Shown: positions 1-9,088 of the stretch, piece after piece
Position numbering within the stretch: position 1 is the first letter of the stretch
Layout: each line of letters starts with the position of its first letter
NCBI GenBank assembly: GCA_016714445.1
Contig: JADJNF010000003.1
Span: forward strand, 372,001 to 436,000
From: Saprospiraceae bacterium
Lineage (GTDB): Bacteria; Bacteroidota; Bacteroidia; Chitinophagales; Saprospiraceae
Length of the DNA stretch: 64,000 bases
Direction of reading: 5' to 3'
Notes under the pieces: generated by a model
Database searches by the model: none
Told to the model about the DNA's origin: nothing
Seen by the model: the letters and a program-made list of their open reading frames with translations, nothing else
Program-made: the position numbers and the translations under genes

Positions 1-2
1 AA

Positions 3-602
3 CCAAAATCCCCTCAAGGAAGAGTTCCCCTAGGAGAAAAAGGCCTAGGTAGATTAAGTACTCAACGACTCGCAAATATCTGTGAAATCTTTACAAGTAC
101 TGAGAAACACTCAGGTACTCATATTTCTTTTGATTGGCGTGATTTTGATGAAGTAGACAGGTTAAGTAATGTCAAAGTAAATAAAAGCTCATATAAAAGT
201 GAAAACAAAGGAACTAAATTAGTATTAGCAGATATTAATCAACCACAAGTTTGGCTAGGACAAAATTTAGAAATTTTCAAAGGAAAACTAGCTCAAATAA
301 TTTCGCCCTTTGAAGAAAACAGACCATTTGAAGTTTACATATCAGTAAATGGTCAAAATATTGATTTAATAGGTTTTCAAAATGATTTACAAGATTTAGC
401 CATATCAAAATTTGAATTTGTGTTTGACGGTGAAAATCTAATAATAAAAGGAAAAACAAAGCTTGAGAAGTTCATAGGAAACAAAAAGGATGATTATGTA
501 AATTATTTATTCAACGATCAGGGACATAAATTCTTAAACTTCTTAAAAAATAATACAAAATATAATTATATTAAAAGTCTGATAACAAGCATTTTTATTT
601 AG
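3..602 (+). CDS. GHKL ATPase signalling protein, N-terminal part (5' partial, frameshifted)
   Basis: The gene starts upstream of the window and is read from base 3. Near the start is a GEKGLGR motif (bases 33-53). This is the glycine-rich lid of GHKL ATPases, in the form found in HATPase_c_3 (MORC/HSP90-like) domains. The N-box and DxGxG motif must lie upstream. The rest is mixed alpha/beta sequence that I do not recognise. The frame ends at a TAG (600-602). The next frame is open from base 575 and continues the same protein type. One extra T in the five-T run at 592-596 would join the two, reading ...SLITSIFYLEFNKKYSF.... I therefore treat this and the next ORF as one gene of well over 700 residues. 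The break is either an assembly error or a real mutation. Confidence 0.7.
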   Translation, partial: PKSPQGRVPLGEKGLGRLSTQRLANICEIFTSTEKHSGTHISFDWRDFDEVDRLSNVKVNKSSYKSENKGTKLVLADINQPQVWLGQNLEIFKGKLAQIISPFEENRPFEVYISVNGQNIDLIGFQNDLQDLAISKFEFVFDGENLIIKGKTKLEKFIGNKKDDYVNYLFNDQGHKFLNFLKNNTKYNYIKSLITSIFI

Positions 603-643
603 AGTTTAACAAAAAATATTCTTTTTATAATGATGTTTCAAAT

Positions 644-2158
644 TTGGAAATAATTAATGGAGAAAAAGCAAATCCAGGAAAATTCAATGGCTTAATTCAT
701 GAATTTTCTTATGATACTTGGCTTTCAAATGATGAGAAAATAATTGATGTCTTTGGCAAACTATCAAATTATAGAGAGATTGCACAAGCACAAGCAGGTA
801 TTAAAATCTTTAGAAATGGTTTCGCTGTTATTCCATTTGGTATTGATAAAGATGACTGGCTTAGACTTGGAGATTCACAAACTACAGGTGGATCATACTA
901 TCCATTACGCCCAGTAAATGTAATTGGATACTTTGCTATTGATGAAGGGGAAAATATAAATTTAAAAGACCAAACCGATAGAAAAGGGTTTATTTCAAAT
1001 CAATACTCTAGAAATTTTTTCTTGTTAGCTTTTTTCATTCGTGATGAAATAAATAGATATCAAGAATTGATTAGAAGAGCTTACAATGAGTTTTTAACAC
1101 AATATAAGATTGAGAATAGTGGTATCAAGACTGTAAATCAGGCTTTTAACCAATTAAAAGAAAACAAGACAAAGGCAGTTGAAGTAAAAAGAGAATTTGA
1201 AGAAAGTAAAGAAACCGTTAAAATTGTCATTCCAAAACTAAAAGAAACATCAAAAAATATAGAAGAAAACCCTCTTTTTAGCACTGATTTGGAAAAGAAA
1301 ACGGCAAAAGAAGTAAATGATTTACTTGAAGAATTATTGAAAATTCAATCCACTTTAACTAAACTTGAAGATGTTATAAAAAGAACTGAAAAATTAAATG
1401 AAGTTATAGATGTTTTAGAACCTAAAATACAAATATTAGAAGAACAATTAGAAAGCTTTTCTGAATTAGCAAGTTTAGGATTGACAACTGAATCAGTTAG
1501 TCATGAATTTGCTTCGATTGCAGATAAGTTAGCTGAAAAAGCTTCTTTTTACTCAAACAAACTGCAAAGTAAAAAACTTTCCGATTCAGATATTTATGTT
1601 TTAATGGAGTACATTAATTCAACTGTCAATGGTTTAAAAATTCAACTTAAACATCTTGATCCCGCATTAAAATATAACAAAGAGAAAAAAAATACAATTT
1701 CAATGTCAGAATTATTTAAGGAAGAAAAAGAATATTATTCTAATAGATTCAATAAAAACAATATCGAGTTTGATATAAATTCAGTTGATGATTTTCATAT
1801 TAAAATAAATAAAGGAAAACTTATTCAAATAATTGATAATCTATTGAATAATTCTGAATTTTGGCTGAAAGAAAAAAAATTGAGTGACCCTAGTTTTAAA
1901 CCTGAAATAAAAATTAAAATTGAGAAACCTTGGATTTATATTTCAGATAATGGTTATGGAATAACCCCTGCTATTGAAAACCAAATTTTTGAACCATTTG
2001 TAACTACTAAGCCTAAAGGTAAAGGACGCGGTTTAGGTTTATTTATCGTTCAACAGCTCCTTGATTCATCTGGTTGTTCTATTGGCTTAGAACCAGAAAA
2101 AAATAATTTGAATAGAAAGTATATATTTGCCATTAACCTATCAAATATTATTGAATAA
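644..2158 (+). CDS. GHKL ATPase signalling protein, C-terminal part with histidine-kinase-like core
   Basis: The frame is open from 575. A TTG at 644 is the first possible start, but the ORF is probably the continuation of the previous one. Residues 1-150 contain a QTDRKGFISN segment typical of the region after the ATPase in HATPase_c_3 proteins. Residues 165-275 are strongly charged and probably coiled coil. Residues 275-310 resemble a DHp helix, with VSHEF placing His287 as a possible phosphoacceptor. A second GHKL domain follows: N-box DNLLNNS (398-404), G1 box SDNGYGI (434-440), EPFVTTK (450-456) and GKGRGLGL (459-466). No membrane segment is seen, so the protein is likely cytosolic. The stop is two bases before the start of the receiver-protein gene, so the two probably form an operon. 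Proteins of this architecture next to a receiver protein occur in genomic islands; a role in conflict or stress signalling is inference. Confidence 0.75.
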   Translation: MEIINGEKANPGKFNGLIHEFSYDTWLSNDEKIIDVFGKLSNYREIAQAQAGIKIFRNGFAVIPFGIDKDDWLRLGDSQTTGGSYYPLRPVNVIGYFAIDEGENINLKDQTDRKGFISNQYSRNFFLLAFFIRDEINRYQELIRRAYNEFLTQYKIENSGIKTVNQAFNQLKENKTKAVEVKREFEESKETVKIVIPKLKETSKNIEENPLFSTDLEKKTAKEVNDLLEELLKIQSTLTKLEDVIKRTEKLNEVIDVLEPKIQILEEQLESFSELASLGLTTESVSHEFASIADKLAEKASFYSNKLQSKKLSDSDIYVLMEYINSTVNGLKIQLKHLDPALKYNKEKKNTISMSELFKEEKEYYSNRFNKNNIEFDINSVDDFHIKINKGKLIQIIDNLLNNSEFWLKEKKLSDPSFKPEIKIKIEKPWIYISDNGYGITPAIENQIFEPFVTTKPKGKGRGLGLFIVQQLLDSSGCSIGLEPEKNNLNRKYIFAINLSNIIE

Positions 2159-2160
2159 TT

Positions 2161-2805
2161 ATGGACAATAAAATTACAATAACAACTTCTGGTAATGTTT
2201 ATGATATTATTCCAAAAGAAGTCAGAATTATTAATAATGATAGAATAATAGCACAAGCTTCCACCGCTATCTTTAGTTTTTTAAGATCATTAAACATCAG
2301 TAAAATTATTTATGTTGACGACAAATGTTCGATAAATGAATTGTTTGATGACTTTTTGGGTAAAGCAGTTAATCTTAAAGGTAGTAAACCAAATATTGAA
2401 TTATTAAATCATTTGTGGGATTTTCCAGATGTAGTTTTTAAAACAAAAATATCCACAATATGGAATTCTAAACCCGAAGAAGAACGACGACAACTTTATG
2501 TCAGCCTTTTATATTTTGATGAAAATTCTGAAGATTTAGAAAATTCTTTGGCACCATTAAGTCTAAAGAAATATTTAAAGGCTAAAATTGAGCTATTTTC
2601 GCCAAACGAATGGGTTCAACGAAAAACTGATATATTTGAAAATATTGCTGAAGAGTCTAAACTATTAATATTATTTGATATTGATTTCGGTAAATCACCT
2701 TTAGAAGATGGTAGAAATGGATTAGATTTAGCTAGAGAAATTATGGTTGATGATACAATAAATAATTTTATCTACTGTGGTCTTTTTCACATCTTTTTAA
2801 CGTGA
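2161..2805 (+). CDS. Receiver-domain (response-regulator-like) protein, N-terminal part, frameshifted
   Basis: The protein carries an atypical phosphoreceiver domain. IIYVDDK (residues 49-55) supplies the acidic pocket Asp53/Asp54, and LLILFDIDFG (168-177) supplies a candidate phosphoacceptor at Asp173 or Asp175. About 100 residues separate these elements, far more than in CheY-like receivers, so a large insertion is present. The frame ends after CGLFHIFLT. Adding one T to the five-T run at 2783-2787 turns this into CGLFSHLFNVNQEYEKR and runs directly into the following ORF. The start ATG at 2161 lies immediately after the stop of the GHKL protein gene. The likely role is partner of that kinase-like protein; the output mechanism is unknown. 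Confidence 0.7.
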   Translation: MDNKITITTSGNVYDIIPKEVRIINNDRIIAQASTAIFSFLRSLNISKIIYVDDKCSINELFDDFLGKAVNLKGSKPNIELLNHLWDFPDVVFKTKISTIWNSKPEEERRQLYVSLLYFDENSEDLENSLAPLSLKKYLKAKIELFSPNEWVQRKTDIFENIAEESKLLILFDIDFGKSPLEDGRNGLDLAREIMVDDTINNFIYCGLFHIFLT

Positions 2806-3974
2806 ATCAAGAGTATGAAAAAAGAAATGAATATTGTGATTCACATAATTTCAAAAAAACGCAATTTTATACTATCTCTAAGAAACGGTTTTTGTCTGAC
2901 ACTCATTTACCCGCTTTAGCTGAAGGTATTAGAAATGCTTTGCTAATTGATAAAATTGAAGATTTAAAGAAAAAATCATTTGAAATATTAAAAAAATCAT
3001 TTCTTGATTCTTTAACAGAAATCAATTCGCTTTCCCCTGAGTCATTTAATCACGCCATACAGAAATCATCTAAACAAGAAGGTGTTTGGGAGGTAGATAC
3101 TTTATTCAGACTTTCTAATATTATTACAAAAAATAAAGCATTAAATGCTTTCTCATCAAAAAACACTAGAGAAAAAGTATATAATACGATTAGCAAAATT
3201 AGAGAAATAGAAAATATATCAACTGGTGGTGAAACTCCGATTGATAAAACTCAAATTATAGAATTAAGGGATAAAGAACTATTCAGCCATGGAAGTATTA
3301 TTAATACAATTCATTATCCTATTTCCAACGGAGATATTTTTAAAATTAAAGATAAAGAATATATACTTTTAACACAACCATGTAACCTTGCACTAAGAAA
3401 AGATGGTATGAGGGCTAGAAATTACAATACGGGTTTTTTAGTCGAACTATTAAATGTCACTAAAGATGATTATTTAAATATGAGTTTTGCTCAAAGAGCA
3501 ATATGTGAGAGAATTGAAGATAAAAATGGAATTGATCAAAATATTAAATTAGCACTATTTTCGACTTTTAAAATTATTGACTTACATATTCTTGATTTAT
3601 GTGTATTTAATGATGATGGTATTTGTCGTATAAAAATTTCTGAAAAAGAACCAAAATCATTAATTATAGCTGAATCTTGGGTAAAAAGATATAAAAGAAT
3701 TCATAAGTCATTTGAGAAGTTTTCTAGTACTATTGATGTCTATAAAAAGCTAAAAACTACAAAAAAAACAGAACTTATTGATTTAATTTTCAAATCTGGT
3801 ACTCTTAAAGATTTTGATTTAGACAATGAAAATTGTTTTAATAATAGAACAAAAGTTTTGGAATTTAATATTTGTAGATTGATGAATTATAGATCGCCAT
3901 ATTCTGACAATCTGCTTCAAAAATTCATGCAATATTTATCAAGAAATGCTTTTGACCATGATTTTACAAGTTAA
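2802..3974 (+). CDS. Receiver-domain protein, C-terminal effector part
   Basis: This is the downstream half of the same gene. The called start is a GTG overlapping the previous stop, but the sequence is more likely read through after correction of the T-run at 2783-2787. Residues 1-40 finish the receiver. Residues 50-150 are helical and lysine-rich. A conserved-looking segment at about 195-225 (YILLTQPCNLALRKDG) is the only strong motif. I do not recognise a DNA-binding, nuclease or protease fold, and the output function is unassigned. Base composition is as AT-rich as that of the preceding GHKL gene and clearly more so than that of the dehydrogenase gene downstream, which fits an accessory island ending near 3974. 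Confidence 0.6.
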   Translation: MNQEYEKRNEYCDSHNFKKTQFYTISKKRFLSDTHLPALAEGIRNALLIDKIEDLKKKSFEILKKSFLDSLTEINSLSPESFNHAIQKSSKQEGVWEVDTLFRLSNIITKNKALNAFSSKNTREKVYNTISKIREIENISTGGETPIDKTQIIELRDKELFSHGSIINTIHYPISNGDIFKIKDKEYILLTQPCNLALRKDGMRARNYNTGFLVELLNVTKDDYLNMSFAQRAICERIEDKNGIDQNIKLALFSTFKIIDLHILDLCVFNDDGICRIKISEKEPKSLIIAESWVKRYKRIHKSFEKFSSTIDVYKKLKTTKKTELIDLIFKSGTLKDFDLDNENCFNNRTKVLEFNICRLMNYRSPYSDNLLQKFMQYLSRNAFDHDFTS

Positions 3975-4081
3975 AATTATAATATATTACAAAAAATAAT
4001 TAAGAATTGGCTTTAAAAGTAAATTTCTAATGCTTTATCCAATTTTTTACTAATGCAAAGTGTAATAAAGATAAACAATAA

Positions 4082-4144
4082 ATTCAATATATTCAGCTTT
4101 TAAAAAGACTCCATCCAGATCTCAATAAAATTTCCCATATTTGA
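4082..4144 (+). pseudogene. Possible J-domain (DnaJ-like) remnant
   Basis: A 20-codon frame ends in TGA and reads IQYIQLLKRLHPDLNKISHI. It contains KRLHPDLN, which looks like helix II, the HPD loop and the start of helix III of a J domain. Stops lie immediately upstream in this frame and no start codon is present. If real, this is a decayed fragment; it may also be chance. Confidence 0.2.
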
Positions 4145-4169
4145 CCTTCAATCTAGCAAAACCAACCCT

Positions 4170-7100
4170 ATGGAGCCATTTAAAGCCAATTTTGTCCAAT
4201 ATTTACTTTTTTGTTTGTCCTTTTCATGGTTCACAAGCTGTAATGATGGGCAGAAAATAGACTTGTTACCAAATACACATATTGCGCTCATAGGCAATAA
4301 CTTATGCTCCAGAATGATGGAGTATGACCACTTCGAGACAGAGCTATACATGCGATATCCTAAGCACAATCTATATATACGCAATATGTGTGACCCTGGC
4401 AATACCGCAGGTTTTCGTCCACATCCGGGTAGATTTGATCCTTGGGCATTTCCTGGCGCACAGACGTATCATCCCGACAAACAATTGCCTTCTCACAGTG
4501 AAGGACATTTTGCGTCTCCTGATGAGTGGCTGACCAATCATAAGGCAGATATTGTTTTGGCATTTTTTGGGTACAATGAGTCATTTTCTGGAGCAGATGG
4601 ATTGACCAATTTCAGTGAAGAACTCAGTGCCTTTATCGCCCACACCAAAAGTCAGATGTACAATGGTGTCGCTGCACCACAATTGGTGATGGTGTCTCCT
4701 ATTGCTTTTCAGGATTTGTCAGCGAGTCGTGATCTGCCTGATGGAAAAGAAATCAATCAAAACTTACAACTTTACACAGCAGCCATGAAAACGGTATGTG
4801 ATGAACAGAAAGTGCCTTTTATTGATGTCTTTAGCGAAACATTATCATGGTACAAAAGTGGTGAAGAACTAACCATAGATGGCTCACAGCTCAATGATGT
4901 TGGATATCAAAAGTTGGCTGTTTTATTGTCTGACAAGATATTTGGTACACAAAAAATAAGTACTTCCGTAGATAAACAAAAAGTAGCTGACGCTGTGAAA
5001 GAGAAAAACTGGATGTGGCATAATGATATCAAAATACCTAATGGTGTGCATGTGTATGGACGTCGATTTGAGCCATTCGGACCAGACAATTATCCTGCGG
5101 AATTGGAAAAAATAAGACAAATGACGGCTATCAGAGATACTGTTATCTGGAAGGCTGCCACCAATCAACCTTATGACCTAGCTCAGGCTGATCAAAGGAC
5201 TAAAAAATTGCCCGAAGTACAAACCAATTACACTTCTGGCGAAGGCAAATACCTATATGGCGATGATGCTTTGGCGACTATGAAAATGGCACCCGGATTT
5301 AAGGTAGAAATGTTTGCTTCAGAAAAGGAATTCCCTGATTTGGCCAATCCGGTACAAATTGCATTTGATAACAAAGGCAGGCTTTGGGTAGCTACGATGC
5401 CATCTTATCCACATTACAAACCCGGAGATAGCCGACCTGATGACAAACTCATCATACTAGAAGATACCGATGGTGATGGCAAAGCAGACAAACAAACCGT
5501 GTTTGCAGATAAATTACATTTGCCTATTGGATTTGAATTTGCACCTGAAGGCGTTTATGTCACCCAAAGTCCACATCTCAAGCTCTATACAGATACTGAT
5601 GGTGATGACAAGGCGGATAAAGTAGAAGTAATTTTGAGTGGTTTTGATGATCACGATACACACCATGCAATCAGTGCTTTTTGTGCCGATCCATCCGGTG
5701 CGATTTATATGGCAGAAGGTGTCTTTTTGCATACCAATGTTGAGACATCCTACGGACCTGTCAATGCAACCAATGGTGGATTTTTTAGGTATAATCCCAA
5801 TAGAAATCATCTGGAAAGAACGGCACAGCTTCCGATTCCAAATCCTTGGGGAATCGCTTTTGACGAATGGGGACAAAATATTTTTGCCGAAACATCAGGA
5901 CCCGACGTAAGATGGATGATGCCCGGATCTATCAAACCAATGTATGGCATGGAATCTCCTATCTCTGCCACTCTGGTGGAAGAAAAACACATGGTGCGTC
6001 CCACTTCAGGGCTGGAGTATGTCTACAGTTCGCATTTTCCAGATGAGATGCAAGGAGATTTTCTGATCAATAACGTCATCGGATTTTTAGGCACCAAACA
6101 GCATCAACTGACAGATGACAGCTCAGGATACAAAAGTACATTCCGCCAAGACCTGATCCAAAGTAGTGACCCTAATTTCCGTCCTGTTGACCTTGAGTTT
6201 GCACCTGATGGTTCGTTATACATTGCCGACTGGCACAATATGTTGATCGGACACATGCAGCACAACGCTCGTGACCCACTACGTGATCATGTACACGGAA
6301 GGATATATCGAGTCACCTATCCATCACGTCCATTGGCCAAAGTAGCCAAAGTTCATGGTGCTAGTATTCCAGTGTTGTTAGAGAATCTCAAATCAACAGA
6401 TTATCGGACAAGATACCGTACAAAACGTGAACTCAGAAGTAGAAAGACAGAAGATGTATTGTCGGCTGTCAAATTATGGACTGGAAAATTGGACAAAAAT
6501 GCACCAAGGTATGAGCATCATCTTTTGGAAGGACTGTGGCTGACTTGGGGAATGAATAAAGTGGATCAAACTTTGCTCAAACAACTTCTTTCATCTGCCG
6601 ATTTTAGGGTCCGAGCTGCTGCGGTTAGAGTCCTTAGATATACAGGACACCAAGTAAAAGATCAGGTCTCACTTCTTCAAAAATCTGCTGGGGATGAACA
6701 TGGAAGAGTAAGGTTAGAAGCAATCGTGGCAGCAAGTTGGTTGGCCAAAAAAGAAGCACTGAGTATTCTGGATATTGCCAAAACTAAACCCATGGATTCG
6801 TGGATGAAAGCCCCCTTCGAAAGAGCGTATGCTTACATTACGGGAACATTCAAACCCAAAATAGAAGATGCCGTGAGTGACAATCCCAATTTTACAGCAG
6901 ACCAAAAGTTGATCTATAAAAAAGGAAAAGAAATCTACGAACGAGAAGGTTTTTGTAGCACCTGCCACCAAAAAAATGGTTTTGGATTACAATCATCTGG
7001 TTTTCCGCCATTATCCAGATCAGAATGGGTAAATCAAAGTACCGAAAGACTCATCAAAATCACCCTAAAAGGCATCTATGGTCCCATGAAAGTCAAAGGT

Positions 7101-7316
7101 GTCAATTATCCTGGACAAGTACCTATGACGCCGTACGAAGGTATGCTCAATGACGAAGAAGTAGCATCCGTACTGTCATATATTCGCAATAGTTTTGGGA
7201 ATAATACGGGCTTTGTCACAGCAAGTGAAGTAGCCAAAGTAAGGGCAGAGATAAAAGGCAAAAAAGGATTTTATACATCAGAAGAACTTTTAAAATCGCA
7301 TCCACATGACAAATAA
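4170..7316 (+). CDS. Secreted SGNH-hydrolase / PVC-type dehydrogenase / cytochrome c fusion lipoprotein
   Basis: A signal peptide ends in a lipobox-like WFTSC with Cys24 as lipidation site. Residues 30-260 are an SGNH-like domain, but the Ser block reads ALIGNN and the last block reads DGSQLNDVGY, with Gln where the catalytic His is usual. Esterase activity is therefore doubtful. Residues 360-730 match the PVC-type membrane-bound dehydrogenase propeller, with DTDGDGKADK-like loops and a YIADWHNMLIGH segment. Residues 735-890 look like HEAT repeats. The C-terminus is a class I cytochrome c, with CSTCH at 929-933 and a likely axial Met986 in PGQVPMTPYEG. The protein probably oxidises a sugar or alcohol at the cell surface or in the periplasm and passes electrons through its own haem. 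The ThuA-like gene overlaps the 3' end by 11 bp. Substrate unknown. Confidence 0.85.
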   Translation: MEPFKANFVQYLLFCLSFSWFTSCNDGQKIDLLPNTHIALIGNNLCSRMMEYDHFETELYMRYPKHNLYIRNMCDPGNTAGFRPHPGRFDPWAFPGAQTYHPDKQLPSHSEGHFASPDEWLTNHKADIVLAFFGYNESFSGADGLTNFSEELSAFIAHTKSQMYNGVAAPQLVMVSPIAFQDLSASRDLPDGKEINQNLQLYTAAMKTVCDEQKVPFIDVFSETLSWYKSGEELTIDGSQLNDVGYQKLAVLLSDKIFGTQKISTSVDKQKVADAVKEKNWMWHNDIKIPNGVHVYGRRFEPFGPDNYPAELEKIRQMTAIRDTVIWKAATNQPYDLAQADQRTKKLPEVQTNYTSGEGKYLYGDDALATMKMAPGFKVEMFASEKEFPDLANPVQIAFDNKGRLWVATMPSYPHYKPGDSRPDDKLIILEDTDGDGKADKQTVFADKLHLPIGFEFAPEGVYVTQSPHLKLYTDTDGDDKADKVEVILSGFDDHDTHHAISAFCADPSGAIYMAEGVFLHTNVETSYGPVNATNGGFFRYNPNRNHLERTAQLPIPNPWGIAFDEWGQNIFAETSGPDVRWMMPGSIKPMYGMESPISATLVEEKHMVRPTSGLEYVYSSHFPDEMQGDFLINNVIGFLGTKQHQLTDDSSGYKSTFRQDLIQSSDPNFRPVDLEFAPDGSLYIADWHNMLIGHMQHNARDPLRDHVHGRIYRVTYPSRPLAKVAKVHGASIPVLLENLKSTDYRTRYRTKRELRSRKTEDVLSAVKLWTGKLDKNAPRYEHHLLEGLWLTWGMNKVDQTLLKQLLSSADFRVRAAAVRVLRYTGHQVKDQVSLLQKSAGDEHGRVRLEAIVAASWLAKKEALSILDIAKTKPMDSWMKAPFERAYAYITGTFKPKIEDAVSDNPNFTADQKLIYKKGKEIYEREGFCSTCHQKNGFGLQSSGFPPLSRSEWVNQSTERLIKITLKGIYGPMKVKGVNYPGQVPMTPYEGMLNDEEVASVLSYIRNSFGNNTGFVTASEVAKVRAEIKGKKGFYTSEELLKSHPHDK

Positions 7317-8277
7317 AGTTAGTTGGTTAGCACAGTTGACCTTCGTTTTGAGTTTCCTTTTATTAGCTACTTCTTGTAGTCGAAAGTTAGATTTCAGATC
7401 CAAACATATTGTTTTTGTTTCTGGTGAAGAAGAGTATAGGTCAGAAGAGTCGTTTCCAATGATAGCCAAAATATTGGAAAGAGAAACGGGTGCGAAGGTA
7501 TCATTTTGTTTTTCTGTGGACTCCGCAGGATATATTGATCCCAATAATACACGACATATTGCAGGCCTGGAAAAACTCCAAGATGCTGACTTAATGGTCC
7601 TATTTGCAAGGTTCAGAGCATTGCCTCAAGATGAATTAAAATATATCACAGACTATGTCGAATCAGGTAAGCCTATCATCGGCCTTCGCACAAGCACCCA
7701 TGCATTTCTATATCAGGAAGATAGCATGAAACATATGAACAACGAATGGCCAACAAAGGTATTTGGACAGCAATGGATCACCCATCACGGGCATTTTGAA
7801 GATGGAAATAAACCATTGACTTCCGTGTATTTTGCCAACAAAATGATGCAACCGATCTTGCGTGGTGTGAAGCCATTTGATGCCTATTCATGGCTCTATC
7901 ATGTCGACGGTGGAGAATGGAAACTACAAGGAGACTGCAATATTTTGCTCCAAGGCAAGTCCCTAAAATCCAATCACGAGATGGAAGGTAATTTGGATAA
8001 GTTCCCAATGACAAATCCTGTAGCATGGACCAAAAATTATAAAACAAGTAGCGGTAAATCTTCCAAAGTATTTTTCACTACCTTGGGTCATCCGTATGAT
8101 TTCAAAGATGTTTCCATGCGTAAGTTGTTGCTCAATAGTATCTTTTGGGCCTTGGATGCGGAAAATAAAATCCCTGAAAATGGTGTAAATGCTGAACCCG
8201 TTGATATTTATGAACCGAGCAATAGTGGATTTGGTCAGAAGTATAAAAAAGGGGTGAAGTTGGAAGAGATAAAATGA
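7306..8277 (+). CDS. ThuA-like domain lipoprotein
   Basis: The protein has a signal peptide with lipobox LLATSC (Cys24), followed by a ThuA/trehalose-utilisation-like domain of about 280 residues. Visible family features are HIVFVSGEEEYRSEES at the first strand, DLMVLFARFRALP, KPIIGLRTSTHAF, WITHHGHF, and a late FFTTLGHPYDF segment near residues 250-265. The fold resembles class I glutamine amidotransferases, but the catalytic Cys is not expected in this family. ThuA-like proteins often stand beside PVC-type dehydrogenases and are thought to help process oxidised sugars. The 11-bp overlap with the upstream fusion gene implies translational coupling. The exact reaction is not known. Confidence 0.8.
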   Translation: MTNKVSWLAQLTFVLSFLLLATSCSRKLDFRSKHIVFVSGEEEYRSEESFPMIAKILERETGAKVSFCFSVDSAGYIDPNNTRHIAGLEKLQDADLMVLFARFRALPQDELKYITDYVESGKPIIGLRTSTHAFLYQEDSMKHMNNEWPTKVFGQQWITHHGHFEDGNKPLTSVYFANKMMQPILRGVKPFDAYSWLYHVDGGEWKLQGDCNILLQGKSLKSNHEMEGNLDKFPMTNPVAWTKNYKTSSGKSSKVFFTTLGHPYDFKDVSMRKLLLNSIFWALDAENKIPENGVNAEPVDIYEPSNSGFGQKYKKGVKLEEIK

Positions 8278-8665
8278 TACATCCCGTGGTTTTATTTTTT
8301 TTGTTTGATTCCGAATGAATTACTCTGAATACTCAAAATATAAAGGGATGTCAAGTAAAATTTCTGATGCTTCTTAATGTGTGTTATTTCCGAAACTTAA
8401 AACCTTCAATCAATAATCGCTCTTACGCGTGGATCTCCTAATTTAAAAGGAATGAACACTTCATTTGCTGAATTCAGGAAGTTGATATATATTTGTGTGC
8501 GCGCAATAAATTAGCAAATTGACTTTGAAGACTTTTTCACCTTTCAAAATGATCTTTCTGAAAAACCCGAAAGTTGTTAGTTTTTTTGTTCGTCTGATAA
8601 CAAGTTGTGCGTCATGTTGAAAAACCTGCGTTTGCAATAAATAAATAAGAAATAAATAAGAAATA
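8278..8665. other. Intergenic region with short direct repeats
   Basis: No gene is convincing here. The last 30 bases carry a short direct repeat of the form ATAAATAAGAA, giving an A-rich leader just before the ATG at 8666. The segment at 8575-8625 (gttcgtctgataacaag and following) is richer in G and C than its surroundings and may be a decayed relative of the structured repeats found after 9083. Confidence 0.4.
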
Positions 8666-9082
8666 ATGAAAAAAGAAATAGAAAGTTTAATTCCACATAG
8701 ATATCCATTCATTTTTGTAGATGAGATACTGAGCGCGAATAATGATTCAGTGATCGGTTTAAAAACTTTTAATAAAGAGGATGACAAGATGCTTACAGGT
8801 AGTTTTCCTGATTATGAATATATTCCAGGAATGATTATTATTGAATCAATGGCACAATGTGGTGGAGCAGGAATTAAGAAAGCTAAATTAGCAGATGGCT
8901 TTTTTGGGCTTGCTGCCATGAATGATGTTCAGTTCTTTAAAGGCGTGACCTATGGTGATCAAATTCGTTATGAGATAAAGAATATTAGGGTAAGTAATAG
9001 AATTATTAAACAATCTGGGATAGCCTATTTTGAAGGGGAGCCAATTGCTCAGGCTACTTGGACTTGTGGTAGAATAGATTAA
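8666..9082 (+). CDS. FabZ-like hotdog-fold protein lacking the catalytic His
   Basis: The protein has 138 residues, the usual size for FabZ, the 3-hydroxyacyl-ACP dehydratase. IPHRYPFIFVDEI (residues 9-21) matches the FabZ N-terminus, and YIPGMIIIESMAQCGG (53-68) matches the central helix with the catalytic Glu. The active-site His of the usual GHFP motif is replaced: the sequence reads TGSFPDY at 48-54, so Ser50 stands in its place. Ordinary dehydratase activity is therefore unlikely; ligand binding, thioesterase-like or scaffold roles are possible. It stands alone, away from fatty-acid genes, and is followed by an attC-like structure, which suggests an accessory copy. Fold assignment is firm, function is not. 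Confidence 0.75.
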   Translation: MKKEIESLIPHRYPFIFVDEILSANNDSVIGLKTFNKEDDKMLTGSFPDYEYIPGMIIIESMAQCGGAGIKKAKLADGFFGLAAMNDVQFFKGVTYGDQIRYEIKNIRVSNRIIKQSGIAYFEGEPIAQATWTCGRID

Positions 9083-9088
9083 AAAAAC

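Noticed and set aside
592..2787. Programmed frameshifting in the GHKL and receiver genes
   Set aside because: The T5 runs are not accompanied by a recognisable slippery heptamer with a Shine-Dalgarno-like stimulator or clear downstream structure, and the same defect occurs in unrelated enzymes in this window.
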